Positions 43,691 to 52,430 of a stretch of DNA of 64,000 nucleotides are shown here, piece after piece. The notes below the pieces were generated by a model. That model was not told where the DNA came from, made no database searches, and saw nothing but the letters and a program-made list of their open reading frames with translations. The DNA is taken from the NCBI GenBank assembly GCA_963668535.1, contig OY764867.1:62001-126000 (forward strand). The letters run 5' to 3'. Origin of the DNA: F22 sp963668535 (GTDB taxonomy: Bacteria > Bacteroidota > Bacteroidia > Bacteroidales > Bacteroidaceae). Made by a program: the position numbers and the translations under genes. The number at the start of each line of letters is the position of its first letter. Positions within the stretch are counted from its first letter, which is position 1.

Positions 43691-44317
43691 AGCATAGATT
43701 TTATCTTCATCCAATAAAGGATATTTCTTTATAATACTTGATACTCGTTCCTTGTCGACTATGCGAGGGGCGAGTATTTCAAGTACATCCATTCGTTCAT
43801 CTGAGAAAGAAAATTGAGACATCAACTTAATAGCTTGTTCACAAGTAAATAGTTTATGGTCAACGCCCAATGCCAAGAGTTTCATCTTGTCATCATTAAA
43901 CGCCTCACCTTTCAAACTTGCATACAACTGATGAAATTCTTCATCGCTACATCTTCTTGAGAAAAAATGGTGATGATCGTATTCATCAGACGTATTACTA
44001 TCGACAGTCACCACATTATTAGTAGATTCTTTAGCTGGTACTACATATGAGTCCATTCCTACTACATGTTGGTCTTCAAACTGGATAACAAGCATTTTAT
44101 CGTCATTCCATAAACTGCTGATTCTATACTCCCACTCTTCGCCTTCTTGGTTGAATCGTCTATACTGTGGTTTATTAAATAGGTGCAACACCTCATCCAT
44201 AGTCATACCTTTATGTATGGCCATGATATTATGTGAAGCGCTTTCTTGTGTCACACAGCTAACGCAGGTTGCTGCAATAGCCAGTGCCATGATGATGATT
44301 TTTTTTGGTGTTTTCAT
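43670..44317 (-). CDS. Lipoprotein with SmpA/BamE-like segment and DUF4476 domain
   Basis: 215 aa from the ATG at 44317; the longer frame to 44473 passes through the promoter. Lipobox ATCVSC. Residues ~28-60 (IHKGMTMDEVLHLFNKPQYRR...EWEYR) look like the SmpA/OmlA small lipoprotein fold. Residues ~135-213 form a DUF4476 domain (FNDDKMKLLALGVDH, FSFSDERMDVLEILAPRIVD). A His-rich EYDHHHFF lies between. Function unknown; envelope-located. Convergent overlap with the SGNH gene. Confidence 0.8.
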   Translation of the reverse strand: MKTPKKIIIMALAIAATCVSCVTQESASHNIMAIHKGMTMDEVLHLFNKPQYRRFNQEGEEWEYRISSLWNDDKMLVIQFEDQHVVGMDSYVVPAKESTNNVVTVDSNTSDEYDHHHFFSRRCSDEEFHQLYASLKGEAFNDDKMKLLALGVDHKLFTCEQAIKLMSQFSFSDERMDVLEILAPRIVDKERVSSIIKKYPLLDEDKIYALFMKSR

Positions 44318-44321
44318 ATCA

Positions 44322-44329
44322 CAAATATA
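44322..44329 (-). promoter_or_regulatory. -7 box of the DUF4476 lipoprotein gene, leaderless mRNA likely
   Basis: TATATTTG on the minus strand with the ATG at 44317 only four bases after it. Transcription probably begins at or within a few bases of the start codon. Confidence 0.55.
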
Positions 44330-44392
44330 ACGATAATCACTGATAATATAGCTATTTATACATAAAACAGTTAGGATGTATGCTTTTTTTTG

Positions 44393-44400
44393 TAACTTTG
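44393..44400 (+). promoter_or_regulatory. -7 box of the nadB-nadC-nadA operon
   Basis: TAACTTTG, 71 bases before the nadB ATG. The -33 element (TTAG, 44371-44374) is weak. Confidence 0.55.
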
Positions 44401-44471
44401 GGCACTCGAAAACAAACATCAACCACAATACGACCCTTTTCAAATAAGGAGGTTGACAAAATTTAATAGAC

Positions 44472-46034
44472 ATGCATACAGTCGATTATTTAGTTGTGGG
44501 AAGCGGACTAGCTGGTCTGTTTATAGCCCACAGAGCATCTGCATATGGTCAGGTTATGCTCATCACAAAAAAAGGTCTACGGGATAGCAATTCATACAAC
44601 GCGCAAGGAGGTATCGCCGCAGTAGTAGCAGAGGGAGACGCACCCGAAAATCACTTTAAAGACACTATTATCGCTGGTCGCGAATTATGTGATACGACCC
44701 CTGTTAATGTCTTAGTTCATGAAGGTCCAGACCGCATCGAACAAATCATATCCGAAGGGATGCAATTTGATGAAGAGAACGGCCACTTGGCTTTAGGGCT
44801 AGAAGGTGGACACCATAAAAATCGCATTCTCCATGCTGGAGGCGATTCTACGGGAAGGGAAATTACCGAGTTTGTAATTTCTAAAGTGCTACACGATAAG
44901 AATATTAGTATTGAAGAGCGATACTCTGTGTTGGAACTGCTCGAAAAAGACGGTACTTGTTACGGTGTACGTGCATGGGATAAGACCGAAAACAAAGAAG
45001 TACTGATTTATGCTAAAAATACGTTCTTAGCATCAGGAGGGGCCGCCGCCATTTTCTCACGTACAACCAATCCTAATACTACCGTGGGTGACGGCATTGC
45101 AATGGCTTATAAAGCAGGATGTCGTATTGTGGATATGGAATTTATCCAATTTCATCCATCAGGCTTATATATCCCAGATACGAATCGTGCCTTTTTGATT
45201 AGTGAGGCCGTCCGTGGTGAAGGTGCTCATCTCTTGAATAAAGATGGCGAACGCTATATGGTACCTCTACATGAATTGGCCGAGTTGGCGCCTAGAGATA
45301 TTGTGGCTCGAGCCAACTATGCACAAATGAAAAAAGATGGTCTACCATATATCACTCTATCACTCAAACATTTGGATGGAGAACGCATCAAAAAACGATT
45401 CCCTACAATCAATAAAGCGTGCCAACAATTTGGCTATGACTTAACAGATCAAATTCCTATTGCTCCTGCTGCTCACTATACTGTGGGGGGGGTGTCTTCC
45501 GATTTATATGGGCGCACAGATCTTAAACACCTATATGTATGTGGTGAGGTAGCTTCTACAGGCATTATGGGAGCCAATCGTCTCGCTTCAAACTCGCTAC
45601 TTGAATGTTTGGTCTTCGGAGACAGAGCTGTACAAGATGCTACACAAAGCGAATCGATCAACGCATGGCCAGAATTTGAAAATATATACTACAAAGACGG
45701 TGTAGCGATGCATGCTTATCATGCTTTGCAGCCACGTGTCCAAAAAATCATGGATGAATCAGCGGGTATTATCCGTAATGAAGCCGACATACTAGAAGGG
45801 CTCAAGAAAATAGCAGCCGAAAGGGAAGCACTGCACACATCCATCGATGAATATTTCCATGTTAAAATGGATCACTTGCTTACTGTGGCCGAACTGATCC
45901 TTAAGAGTGCATTGTACCGCAAGGAAAGTCGTGGAGGTCATTACCGTGAAGATTACCCACATGCAGATGAACATTTCAAGTTCCATATCATCCAGCAATT
46001 GGACAAAGATATCACAACCAAGAAAGTCAATTAA
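44472..46034 (+). CDS. nadB: L-aspartate oxidase
   Basis: 520 aa. Oxidises L-aspartate to iminoaspartate, the first step of de novo NAD synthesis. FAD-binding VVGSGLAGLFIA at the N-terminus, SYNAQGGIAAV, the active-site region MEFIQFHPSGLY, HYTVGGV and GANRLASNSLLECLVFG near the C-terminal cap. In anaerobes fumarate or quinone replaces O2 as acceptor. First of three adjacent genes that make nicotinate mononucleotide. Confidence 0.97.
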   Translation: MHTVDYLVVGSGLAGLFIAHRASAYGQVMLITKKGLRDSNSYNAQGGIAAVVAEGDAPENHFKDTIIAGRELCDTTPVNVLVHEGPDRIEQIISEGMQFDEENGHLALGLEGGHHKNRILHAGGDSTGREITEFVISKVLHDKNISIEERYSVLELLEKDGTCYGVRAWDKTENKEVLIYAKNTFLASGGAAAIFSRTTNPNTTVGDGIAMAYKAGCRIVDMEFIQFHPSGLYIPDTNRAFLISEAVRGEGAHLLNKDGERYMVPLHELAELAPRDIVARANYAQMKKDGLPYITLSLKHLDGERIKKRFPTINKACQQFGYDLTDQIPIAPAAHYTVGGVSSDLYGRTDLKHLYVCGEVASTGIMGANRLASNSLLECLVFGDRAVQDATQSESINAWPEFENIYYKDGVAMHAYHALQPRVQKIMDESAGIIRNEADILEGLKKIAAEREALHTSIDEYFHVKMDHLLTVAELILKSALYRKESRGGHYREDYPHADEHFKFHIIQQLDKDITTKKVN

Positions 46035-46058
46035 TTACTTATCAATTACATTATAATA

Positions 46059-46898
46059 ATGAAGTACGAACATTTGATTACTAAAATCATTGATTTAGCT
46101 TTTGAAGAAGACATCAATACAGGGGATGTGACCACGGATTCCATCATCCCAGCCGAGACACAAGCGACAGCTACTATGACTGCCAAAGCAGAAGGTGTTG
46201 TTTCTGGATTGGAGATTGTACATCTTGTTTTTCAACGTTTCCAAAAAGACATTGAATGGATGCCACTTGTAGAAGATGGAGCACATGTACAAAAAGGTGA
46301 TGTTATTCTTAAGATTAAAGGAGAATATCCTGCGATGTTGAAAGCAGAACGAGTAGCTTTAAACTTCTTCCAGAGAATGTCGGGTATTGCAACTGCTACG
46401 TCCAAATATGTGAAGGAACTAGCAGGTACACATACAGAAATTCTTGACACACGTAAAACTGTTCCAGGGCTACGTGTATTGGACAAAATGGCTGTTAAAC
46501 ATGGTGGTGGTACCAATCATAGAATGGGATTGTATGACATGGCTATGATTAAAGATAATCATATCAAAATGGCTGGTTCTATTGCGAAGGCTGTAGAACA
46601 AGTACGCGCGCACATCTCTTCAGACATAAAGGTCGAAGTGGAAACAACAAACCTAGACGAAGTACAACAAGCCATAGATGCTCATGCAGATATTATCATG
46701 CTTGATAATATGGATAATGCCACAATGGCCAAAGCTGTACAAATGATTGGTGATAAAGCAAAAACAGAAGCATCAGGCAATATGAGTGTGGATCGTCTAC
46801 ATGGAGTTGCCGAGACAGGTGTAAACTTTATCAGCGTCGGTGCGTTGACTCATTCAGTAAGTGCTATGGATATCAGCATGAATATTCAAGTGCAATAA
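46059..46898 (+). CDS. nadC: Nicotinate-nucleotide diphosphorylase (quinolinate phosphoribosyltransferase)
   Basis: 279 aa. Converts quinolinate and PRPP to nicotinate mononucleotide with release of CO2. Seen: EDINTGDVTTD, RVALNFFQRMSGIAT, ILDTRKTVPGLRVLDK, GGGTNHRMGLYDM with KDNH, and IMLDNMD. Lies 24 bp after nadB. Confidence 0.97.
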   Translation: MKYEHLITKIIDLAFEEDINTGDVTTDSIIPAETQATATMTAKAEGVVSGLEIVHLVFQRFQKDIEWMPLVEDGAHVQKGDVILKIKGEYPAMLKAERVALNFFQRMSGIATATSKYVKELAGTHTEILDTRKTVPGLRVLDKMAVKHGGGTNHRMGLYDMAMIKDNHIKMAGSIAKAVEQVRAHISSDIKVEVETTNLDEVQQAIDAHADIIMLDNMDNATMAKAVQMIGDKAKTEASGNMSVDRLHGVAETGVNFISVGALTHSVSAMDISMNIQVQ

Positions 46899-46918
46899 GT
46901 TGCCTTAAAATAAAGAAC

Positions 46919-47851
46919 ATGGATAAAAACCAACTAATAACGGCAATTACCCAAATGAAAAAAGAGAAGAATGCCATCATTCTTGCTCATTATTACTCAG
47001 ACCCTGATATTCAAGACATCTGCGACTTCTTGGGCGATTCCTTGGAGCTTGCTCGCAAAGCAGCCGAAACAGATGCCGATATTATCGTTTTCTGTGGTGT
47101 ACACTTTATGGCTGAAACGGCTTCACTATTAAGCCCAGAGAAAAAGGTGATTATTCCAGCTCAAGAAGCTGGTTGTTCCTTGGCCGATGGTGCGACTGCC
47201 GAACAATTACGTGCTTGGAAGGCTGAACATCCTGGAGGTCTAGTCATTAGTTATGTCAATACAACGGCAGCCGTTAAATCTGAAACAGATTACTGCTGTA
47301 CATCGGCCAACGCACAAAAGATAGTAGCCTCTCTGCCTAAAAATACTCCCGTAGTATTTGTGCCCGATAATAACTTAGGAACTTATATTTCTAAGACACA
47401 GAAAGCAGGAGAAGCTACCGATTTACATATGTGGAATGGTTGCTGTCATGTGCACCAGAAAATTACAACCGAAGTTGTACTTGAGCAACTAGCTAAATAT
47501 CCTCATGCTGAGTTTTTGATTCATCCCGAATCTCAATGTTCTCACAGTGACGATGTGGTCAATCATCCCCGTTGTTTTATGTCATCTACCTCTGGTATGT
47601 TTAGACACGTGGCCAACTCCACATGTACACAGTTTGTGTTGGGTACAGAAATGGGCACATTGCATAAGATGAAAAAAGATTTTCCTGATCGTGAATTTAT
47701 CATGATGCGAAATGATCTAATATGTGAATCAATGAAACAGTCTACTTTGGAAGCCACATATATTGCTTTGAAAGAAGAACGATATGTTGTGACTGTCTCT
47801 GGAGATATAGCAGAACGTGCAGCACTGCCTGTTAAGCGCATGTTGCAATAG
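46919..47851 (+). CDS. nadA: Quinolinate synthase
   Basis: 310 aa. Condenses iminoaspartate with dihydroxyacetone phosphate to quinolinate using an O2-sensitive [4Fe-4S] cluster. Seen: LAHYYSDPDIQDICDFLGDSL, VFCGVHFMAETA, SYVNTTAAVKSETDYCCTSAN, FVPDNNLG and HPESQC. Lies 20 bp after nadC and ends the operon. Confidence 0.97.
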   Translation: MDKNQLITAITQMKKEKNAIILAHYYSDPDIQDICDFLGDSLELARKAAETDADIIVFCGVHFMAETASLLSPEKKVIIPAQEAGCSLADGATAEQLRAWKAEHPGGLVISYVNTTAAVKSETDYCCTSANAQKIVASLPKNTPVVFVPDNNLGTYISKTQKAGEATDLHMWNGCCHVHQKITTEVVLEQLAKYPHAEFLIHPESQCSHSDDVVNHPRCFMSSTSGMFRHVANSTCTQFVLGTEMGTLHKMKKDFPDREFIMMRNDLICESMKQSTLEATYIALKEERYVVTVSGDIAERAALPVKRMLQ

Positions 47852-47873
47852 CATTAGAATTATCATACAATGT

Positions 47874-47909
47874 ATAGGGTGTGTCGAAATTACTTTTGAC
47901 GCACCCTAT
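47874..47909 (+). terminator. Terminator of the nad operon
   Basis: ATAGGGTGTGTC (47874-47885) pairs with GACGCACCCTAT (47898-47909), one wobble, inner arm GAAA/TTTT, loop TTAC; T-rich sequence follows. Confidence 0.8.
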
Positions 47910-48022
47910 TGCTATATTATTAGGCAATGCCCCACTTATAGCACACAAGCACAGCACTAAGTACGTCTCTAACGATTAGACTACCCTATTTAATCATACA
48001 TAAATATAAGACTACACAAGTA

Positions 48023-48102
48023 TATATGTACATGTATGCACGTGTAAATGTATATCTATGACTACATATATGTACATTTATACACGTATAAATGTACATA
48101 TA
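48023..48102. repeat. Two tandem 44-bp-spaced copies of a long palindrome
   Basis: Copy two (48067-48102) is a perfect inverted repeat: TATATGTACATTTATA, loop CACG, then its exact complement. Copy one (48023-48058) is the same 36 bases with five changes that spoil the symmetry. Start-to-start distance is 44 bp, and the 5' flank (GACTACA) is also shared. It lies in the gap 47910-48312, which otherwise has no gene I can support. Confidence 0.88.
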
Positions 48103-48312
48103 AGCATACTCATAAAGAACTAACAGCCTCTATGCAGTACAGATATCGCAAGCTCACAGTCAAGAGAGTGTCCATGGAATATTAAATTCGTTTTTTTTGC
48201 AACTTATTTCCACCCTAGCTGCGTCTTACACATGAAGACAATAAATCAGTGATGGTTTTTTAAACGTGCGCATTTTTGATGAACTATCTAATCAACCTTA
48301 AAGTGAAGAATC

Positions 48313-48747
48313 ATGAAAGCAATTATCTTCAAATCAGCACTCGTGACAATTATGTTGTTTTTCACCTGTATAGGTGCCTCTCTAGCCCAGGATAAGAACT
48401 TTTATCACAATGTGATAGAAGCCGAGGGAACTAAAATTATTAATGTATATGTAATGGATGATTTTAATTCATTGCGCAATTACAAGAAGTCAGTTATAGA
48501 TTTTGACGAATATAATCGCCCATTGAAAAAGGTGGTTCGAATGTGGTCAAGAAATAGGGATAAGTGGGAACCTTGTCGTACTTTCACCTATAAATATACA
48601 GATGAATTCTGCTATATCACCATGAAATGGCAATGGAATTACACCTTTATGAAAGATCAAAAGTATGCTTTCCCATTAGCTCCATCTGGTTTAGCACTTC
48701 CTGTAGAACAATTAGCCATGTTTGATATTGATCAAGATCAATTCTAA
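48313..48747 (+). CDS. Small secreted protein, DUF3836-like
   Basis: 144 aa with a Sec signal peptide ending ASLAQ. The mature part has beta-rich sequence with YD-like units (IDFDEYNRPLKKVVRMWSR, WEPCRTFTYKYT) as in the Bacteroidales DUF3836 group. This assignment is by resemblance only. It is alone in its region, following the palindrome repeats. Function unknown. Confidence 0.6.
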   Translation: MKAIIFKSALVTIMLFFTCIGASLAQDKNFYHNVIEAEGTKIINVYVMDDFNSLRNYKKSVIDFDEYNRPLKKVVRMWSRNRDKWEPCRTFTYKYTDEFCYITMKWQWNYTFMKDQKYAFPLAPSGLALPVEQLAMFDIDQDQF

Positions 48748-48942
48748 CCGATTTCTAAGTATTCCTATTTGAACGAAGAAATTTGAGTGAGATTGCTGAT
48801 ACAGTTTAAGAACTGTAATCCATATAGAAAAGTCGAGAATATGTCCTAAAATCACATATTCTCGATTTCATTTTATAACGCCCTGAAACAAGTTTTACTA
48901 CCTATACACAGCAAGCTATGCGGTCATGTCAAAAAGAAATTG

Positions 48943-48950
48943 TATCTTTG
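48943..48950 (+). promoter_or_regulatory. -7 box of the DEAD-box helicase gene
   Basis: TATCTTTG, 22 bases before the ATG at 48973; no TTTG at -33. Confidence 0.55.
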
Positions 48951-48972
48951 CCCCCTATTATAAAATTATTCA

Positions 48973-50241
48973 ATGGTAAAATTTACAGATTTCCCTTTGA
49001 TTACGCCTATTCAAAACGCAATCAAAGACGCAGGATACACCGCACCAACTCCAATTCAGACACGCGCTATTCCTGAAATATTAGCAGGAAAAGATATTTT
49101 GGGATATGCTCAAACTGGTACTGGTAAGACAGCCGCTTTTACACTACCTATCATTCAAGGACTTGCGAACAGCAATCCGCGACAAGGAATTAAAGCACTT
49201 ATCGTTACACCTACGCGTGAGCTTGCCATCCAAATTGGTGAAAACATCTCGACATATAGTCAGCATGTACATAACGTACACCACACCGTCATTTTCGGAG
49301 GGGTCAATGCGACTTCACAAGTAAAGGCCTTGAAACGTGGTATACAGATTTTAGTAGCCACTCCAGGTCGCCTACTCGACTTACATACTCAAGGGTATAT
49401 CAAACTCCAGTCACTCGATTATTTTGTATTGGACGAAGCCGATCGTATGCTGGACATGGGATTTATTCATGATATCAAACGTATCTTGAAAATTATCCCA
49501 ACAGAAAGACAAACTCTCTTCTTTTCGGCTACCATGCCTAAACAGATAGAGCAGTTGGCTTCACGCATGCTTAAACGCCCTATAACAATAGAAATCGCAC
49601 AAAAGAGTTCGACAGCAGAACGTGTAGAACAGCGTTTATATCATGTTTCTAAAGCAGATAAACGTGATTTATTGGTCTATCTACTTGAAGATCCGACACT
49701 CGAATCGGTTCTTGTCTTTACCCGCACTAAGCATGGAGCAGATAGAATTGCACGTATTCTAAACAAAAATAAGATCTCTGCTGCCGCCATTCACGGTAAT
49801 AAGTCACAAAATGCTCGTCAGAAAGCACTGAGTGCTTTCAAATCTCGTGACATTCGGGTGCTAATAGCTACAGATATCGCCGCGCGTGGTATTGATGTGG
49901 ACAACCTATCGCATGTGATCAATTATGAATTGCCTAATATCCCTGAAACATACGTACACCGTATAGGTCGTACTGGGCGCGCAGGTCGAGAAGGAATAGC
50001 AATCTCATTTTGTGATATAGAAGAGAGAAGTTATGTGGTAGATATAGAAAAGTTAATTCGTCAACGTATTCACAAAATTAGCGATCATCCTTTTAGCGCC
50101 AATGCAGATGCAATGCCTGCTCCAGTAGAGAAGCCAAGACCTAGCAGAGAAAAAAGCAATCGGCCTAAAAGAAATAAGTCGACTAAACCATTTTCAGCCA
50201 AACCTGGTGTAAAGAAACAGTTTAGAAAGAAAAACGCCTAA
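48973..50241 (+). CDS. DEAD-box RNA helicase, RhlE-type
   Basis: 422 aa. Q motif (PTPIQTRAIP), motif I AQTGTGKTAAF, Ia PTRELAIQ, II VLDEADRMLDMGF, III FSATMP, V ATDIAARGIDV and VI HRIGRTGRAGREG, followed by a basic Lys/Arg/Ser tail of about 50 residues for RNA binding. Cytoplasmic ATP-dependent RNA unwinding in ribosome assembly or cold adaptation. RhlE is the nearest well-known relative. Confidence 0.94.
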   Translation: MVKFTDFPLITPIQNAIKDAGYTAPTPIQTRAIPEILAGKDILGYAQTGTGKTAAFTLPIIQGLANSNPRQGIKALIVTPTRELAIQIGENISTYSQHVHNVHHTVIFGGVNATSQVKALKRGIQILVATPGRLLDLHTQGYIKLQSLDYFVLDEADRMLDMGFIHDIKRILKIIPTERQTLFFSATMPKQIEQLASRMLKRPITIEIAQKSSTAERVEQRLYHVSKADKRDLLVYLLEDPTLESVLVFTRTKHGADRIARILNKNKISAAAIHGNKSQNARQKALSAFKSRDIRVLIATDIAARGIDVDNLSHVINYELPNIPETYVHRIGRTGRAGREGIAISFCDIEERSYVVDIEKLIRQRIHKISDHPFSANADAMPAPVEKPRPSREKSNRPKRNKSTKPFSAKPGVKKQFRKKNA

Positions 50242-50267
50242 ACAAGTTTTATACAGAGCCCTAGTAT

Positions 50268-50308
50268 CCATGCCCTCAAAAGTGTATCATTAACTTTTGA
50301 GGGCATGG
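50268..50308 (+). terminator. Terminator of the DEAD-box gene
   Basis: CCATGCCCTCAAAAGT (50268-50283) pairs perfectly with ACTTTTGAGGGCATGG (50293-50308), nine-base loop, then ATTTTG. Confidence 0.85.
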
Positions 50309-50388
50309 ATTTTGTGATATATGTAAACATCAGTAATTTTGGTCACAGAATCTGTAATGTACATCGCAAGAAATTGATACTTTCACCG

Positions 50389-50396
50389 TACTTTTG
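50389..50396 (+). promoter_or_regulatory. -7 box of the flavodoxin gene
   Basis: TACTTTTG, 64 bases before the ATG at 50460; -33 not clear. Confidence 0.45.
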
Positions 50397-50459
50397 CATT
50401 GTGATAATAGCGAATAAAATAATGCAGATTAATGTTACAACTAAAACCAGCAAGTCAAC

Positions 50460-51104
50460 ATGAATAAGACCATATCATTCATTGCCCTTATGACCGTAAT
50501 AAATATATTGAGTATCAAAGGGCAAAACAACACAAGAGAATTACCTCAAAAAACGAAGCCCCAAACGAATCAAAGCTATCAAAAAATGACTAAAAACAAG
50601 AAATCATTAGTTGTCTACTTCTCGCGAGCAGATGAGAATTACAATGTAGGTTATATAGAAAAAGGGAATACAGAAATTGTGGCCGAACTAATCGCCGCAG
50701 AAACCTCTGCTGATTTATTTCATATTGAGCCAGTCACTCCCTACCCTGCAGAGTACGATCAATGTACCAAAGTAGCACAAAAAGAAAGAAGAGAAAAAGC
50801 AAGACCAGAGATTAAAGGGGATAAGAAGATTGAAGACTATGACGTCATTTTTATGGGATATCCCAACTGGTGGGGAGATATGCCCATGCCCATTTACACC
50901 TTTATAGAACGTCACGATTGGCACGGAAAAACTGTGATTCCATTCTGCACACACGAAGGTAGTGGCCTTTCTCAAACGGAGACATATATTCGTCGAGCGT
51001 GCGTAGGAGCAACTGTCTATTCAGGATTGGCAGTACGAGGAACGGATGCACAAAAATCGACACCGAAAGTAAAGACAGTCGTCAAAGAATGGCTTAATAA
51101 ATAG
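50460..51104 (+). CDS. Flavodoxin-like protein with an N-terminal hydrophobic segment
   Basis: 214 aa from 50460. Residues ~48-210 form a flavodoxin_4-type domain: SLVVYFSRADEN (FMN phosphate loop), YPNWWGDMPMPIYTF, and PFCTHEGSGLSQTE. Residues 1-23 are hydrophobic and look like a signal peptide (ISFIALMTVINILSIKGQ). If the ATG at 50586 were used instead, the protein would be a normal cytosolic flavodoxin. An exported flavodoxin would be unusual because FMN loading takes place in the cytosol. Confidence 0.85.
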   Translation: MNKTISFIALMTVINILSIKGQNNTRELPQKTKPQTNQSYQKMTKNKKSLVVYFSRADENYNVGYIEKGNTEIVAELIAAETSADLFHIEPVTPYPAEYDQCTKVAQKERREKARPEIKGDKKIEDYDVIFMGYPNWWGDMPMPIYTFIERHDWHGKTVIPFCTHEGSGLSQTETYIRRACVGATVYSGLAVRGTDAQKSTPKVKTVVKEWLNK

Positions 51105-51127
51105 GTATTAATCATCATACAGAAAAC

Positions 51128-51159
51128 AAGGAATCTCTCTTCAAAAAGGGAGATTCCTT
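51128..51159 (+). terminator. Terminator of the flavodoxin gene
   Basis: AAGGAATCTCTCTT (51128-51141) pairs with AAGGGAGATTCCTT (51146-51159), one wobble, then a T-rich run. Confidence 0.82.
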
Positions 51160-51215
51160 ATTGTTCATTTTAAGATGAACAAGTAATTAATTGATTTCAA
51201 GGATAACAATATAAT

Positions 51216-52430
51216 ATGAAAAAGAAAGAAGCACCAGGTATATATCTGGTACCAACAAATATACTATTTTTATTTATTCTAGGTGGTCTAATGGCATTGA
51301 CATCCTTATCAACGGATATTTATCTGCCAGCCTTGCCACAAATGGATATTGATTTACAAGGCAATATTGAATTAACAATCACTGGCTTTTTAATTGGATT
51401 TGCGGTAGCTCAAATATTTTGGGGACCTATCAGCGATAGAATCGGAAGAAAAAAACCTCTTGTAATAGGGTTGATTTTATTTATCATTGGTTCCATTTGC
51501 TGTGCCCTATCCCACACAATCACAGAGATAATCATCGCTCGAGTTATACAAGCATTTGGTGCTTGTGTAGGCCCTATGCTTTCACGCGCAATGGTGCGAG
51601 ATCTATTTGGACGTGCCAAAGCTGCAGAAATGCTATCTACACTAATGATTATAATGGCTTTGGCTCCAATCGTGGGACCTTTATTGGGCGGACAAATACT
51701 TCGATTGAGTAGCTGGCATAGTATCTTTTGGCTACTTGCCATTATTGGAGTGGTGATGCTGATTTCGTTTAAGCAACTACCAGAAACCTTGCCTAAAGAA
51801 AAACGCTTACAAACCTCTGTATGGAAAGCCTTTCATGAATACCGATTGTTGTTGCGAAATACCCGTTTTATGCTATACACGCTATGTGTCACGTTCTTTT
51901 ACGTTGGTGTGTATGCCTTTATTGCTGGTTCCCCTGCTGTATATATCAATTATTTTCACGTGCAACCCCAACAGTACGGCTGGCTCTTTTCGCTAAATAT
52001 TGTAGGTGTTATGGGAATAAGTTTTGTCAACCGTTTGCTCATTCGTATGTACACGTTAGATCATCTATTGAAAGTATCTACGACGATTGCGATGTTAGCT
52101 GGGGTGACTTTATGTATGCTAGTCAAATTAAACCTTGGAGGAATATACGGAGTGGTTATTCCTATATTTTTCTTTTTTGCGATGAACGGTGTAATAGCTG
52201 CCACTTCTACTGCGGCAGCACTTGATTTGGTACCAGAAATGGCTGGATCAGCTTCGGCTTTATTGGGTGCCTTACAATATGGTAGTGGTATTATCTCCAC
52301 TATTATATTGAGCTGGCTCCATAACGAAACTGGCAATCCATGGAGTATGAGTTGGATTATGGCAGCGTTTGCCTGCCTGTGTGCCCTAGCAATCTGGGTT
52401 AAAACACTAACTAACAAAGCCAGAGATTAA
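51216..52430 (+). CDS. Bcr/CflA-family MFS drug exporter
   Basis: 404 aa, 12 TM helices. The DHA1 signature after TM2 is GPISDRIGRKKPLVIG, and motif C-like GPLLGGQIL follows TM5. STDIYLPALPQ in TM1 is characteristic of Bcr/CflA. It exports drugs with proton exchange across the inner membrane. Its stop overlaps the stop of the convergent glycosyltransferase gene by four bases. Confidence 0.93.
   Translation: MKKKEAPGIYLVPTNILFLFILGGLMALTSLSTDIYLPALPQMDIDLQGNIELTITGFLIGFAVAQIFWGPISDRIGRKKPLVIGLILFIIGSICCALSHTITEIIIARVIQAFGACVGPMLSRAMVRDLFGRAKAAEMLSTLMIIMALAPIVGPLLGGQILRLSSWHSIFWLLAIIGVVMLISFKQLPETLPKEKRLQTSVWKAFHEYRLLLRNTRFMLYTLCVTFFYVGVYAFIAGSPAVYINYFHVQPQQYGWLFSLNIVGVMGISFVNRLLIRMYTLDHLLKVSTTIAMLAGVTLCMLVKLNLGGIYGVVIPIFFFFAMNGVIAATSTAAALDLVPEMAGSASALLGALQYGSGIISTIILSWLHNETGNPWSMSWIMAAFACLCALAIWVKTLTNKARD

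Noticed and set aside
48067..48102. The 16-bp-arm palindrome as a terminator for the nad operon
   Set aside because: It is over 200 bp after nadA, A/T-rich, has no T run, and a proper terminator already lies at 47874-47909.
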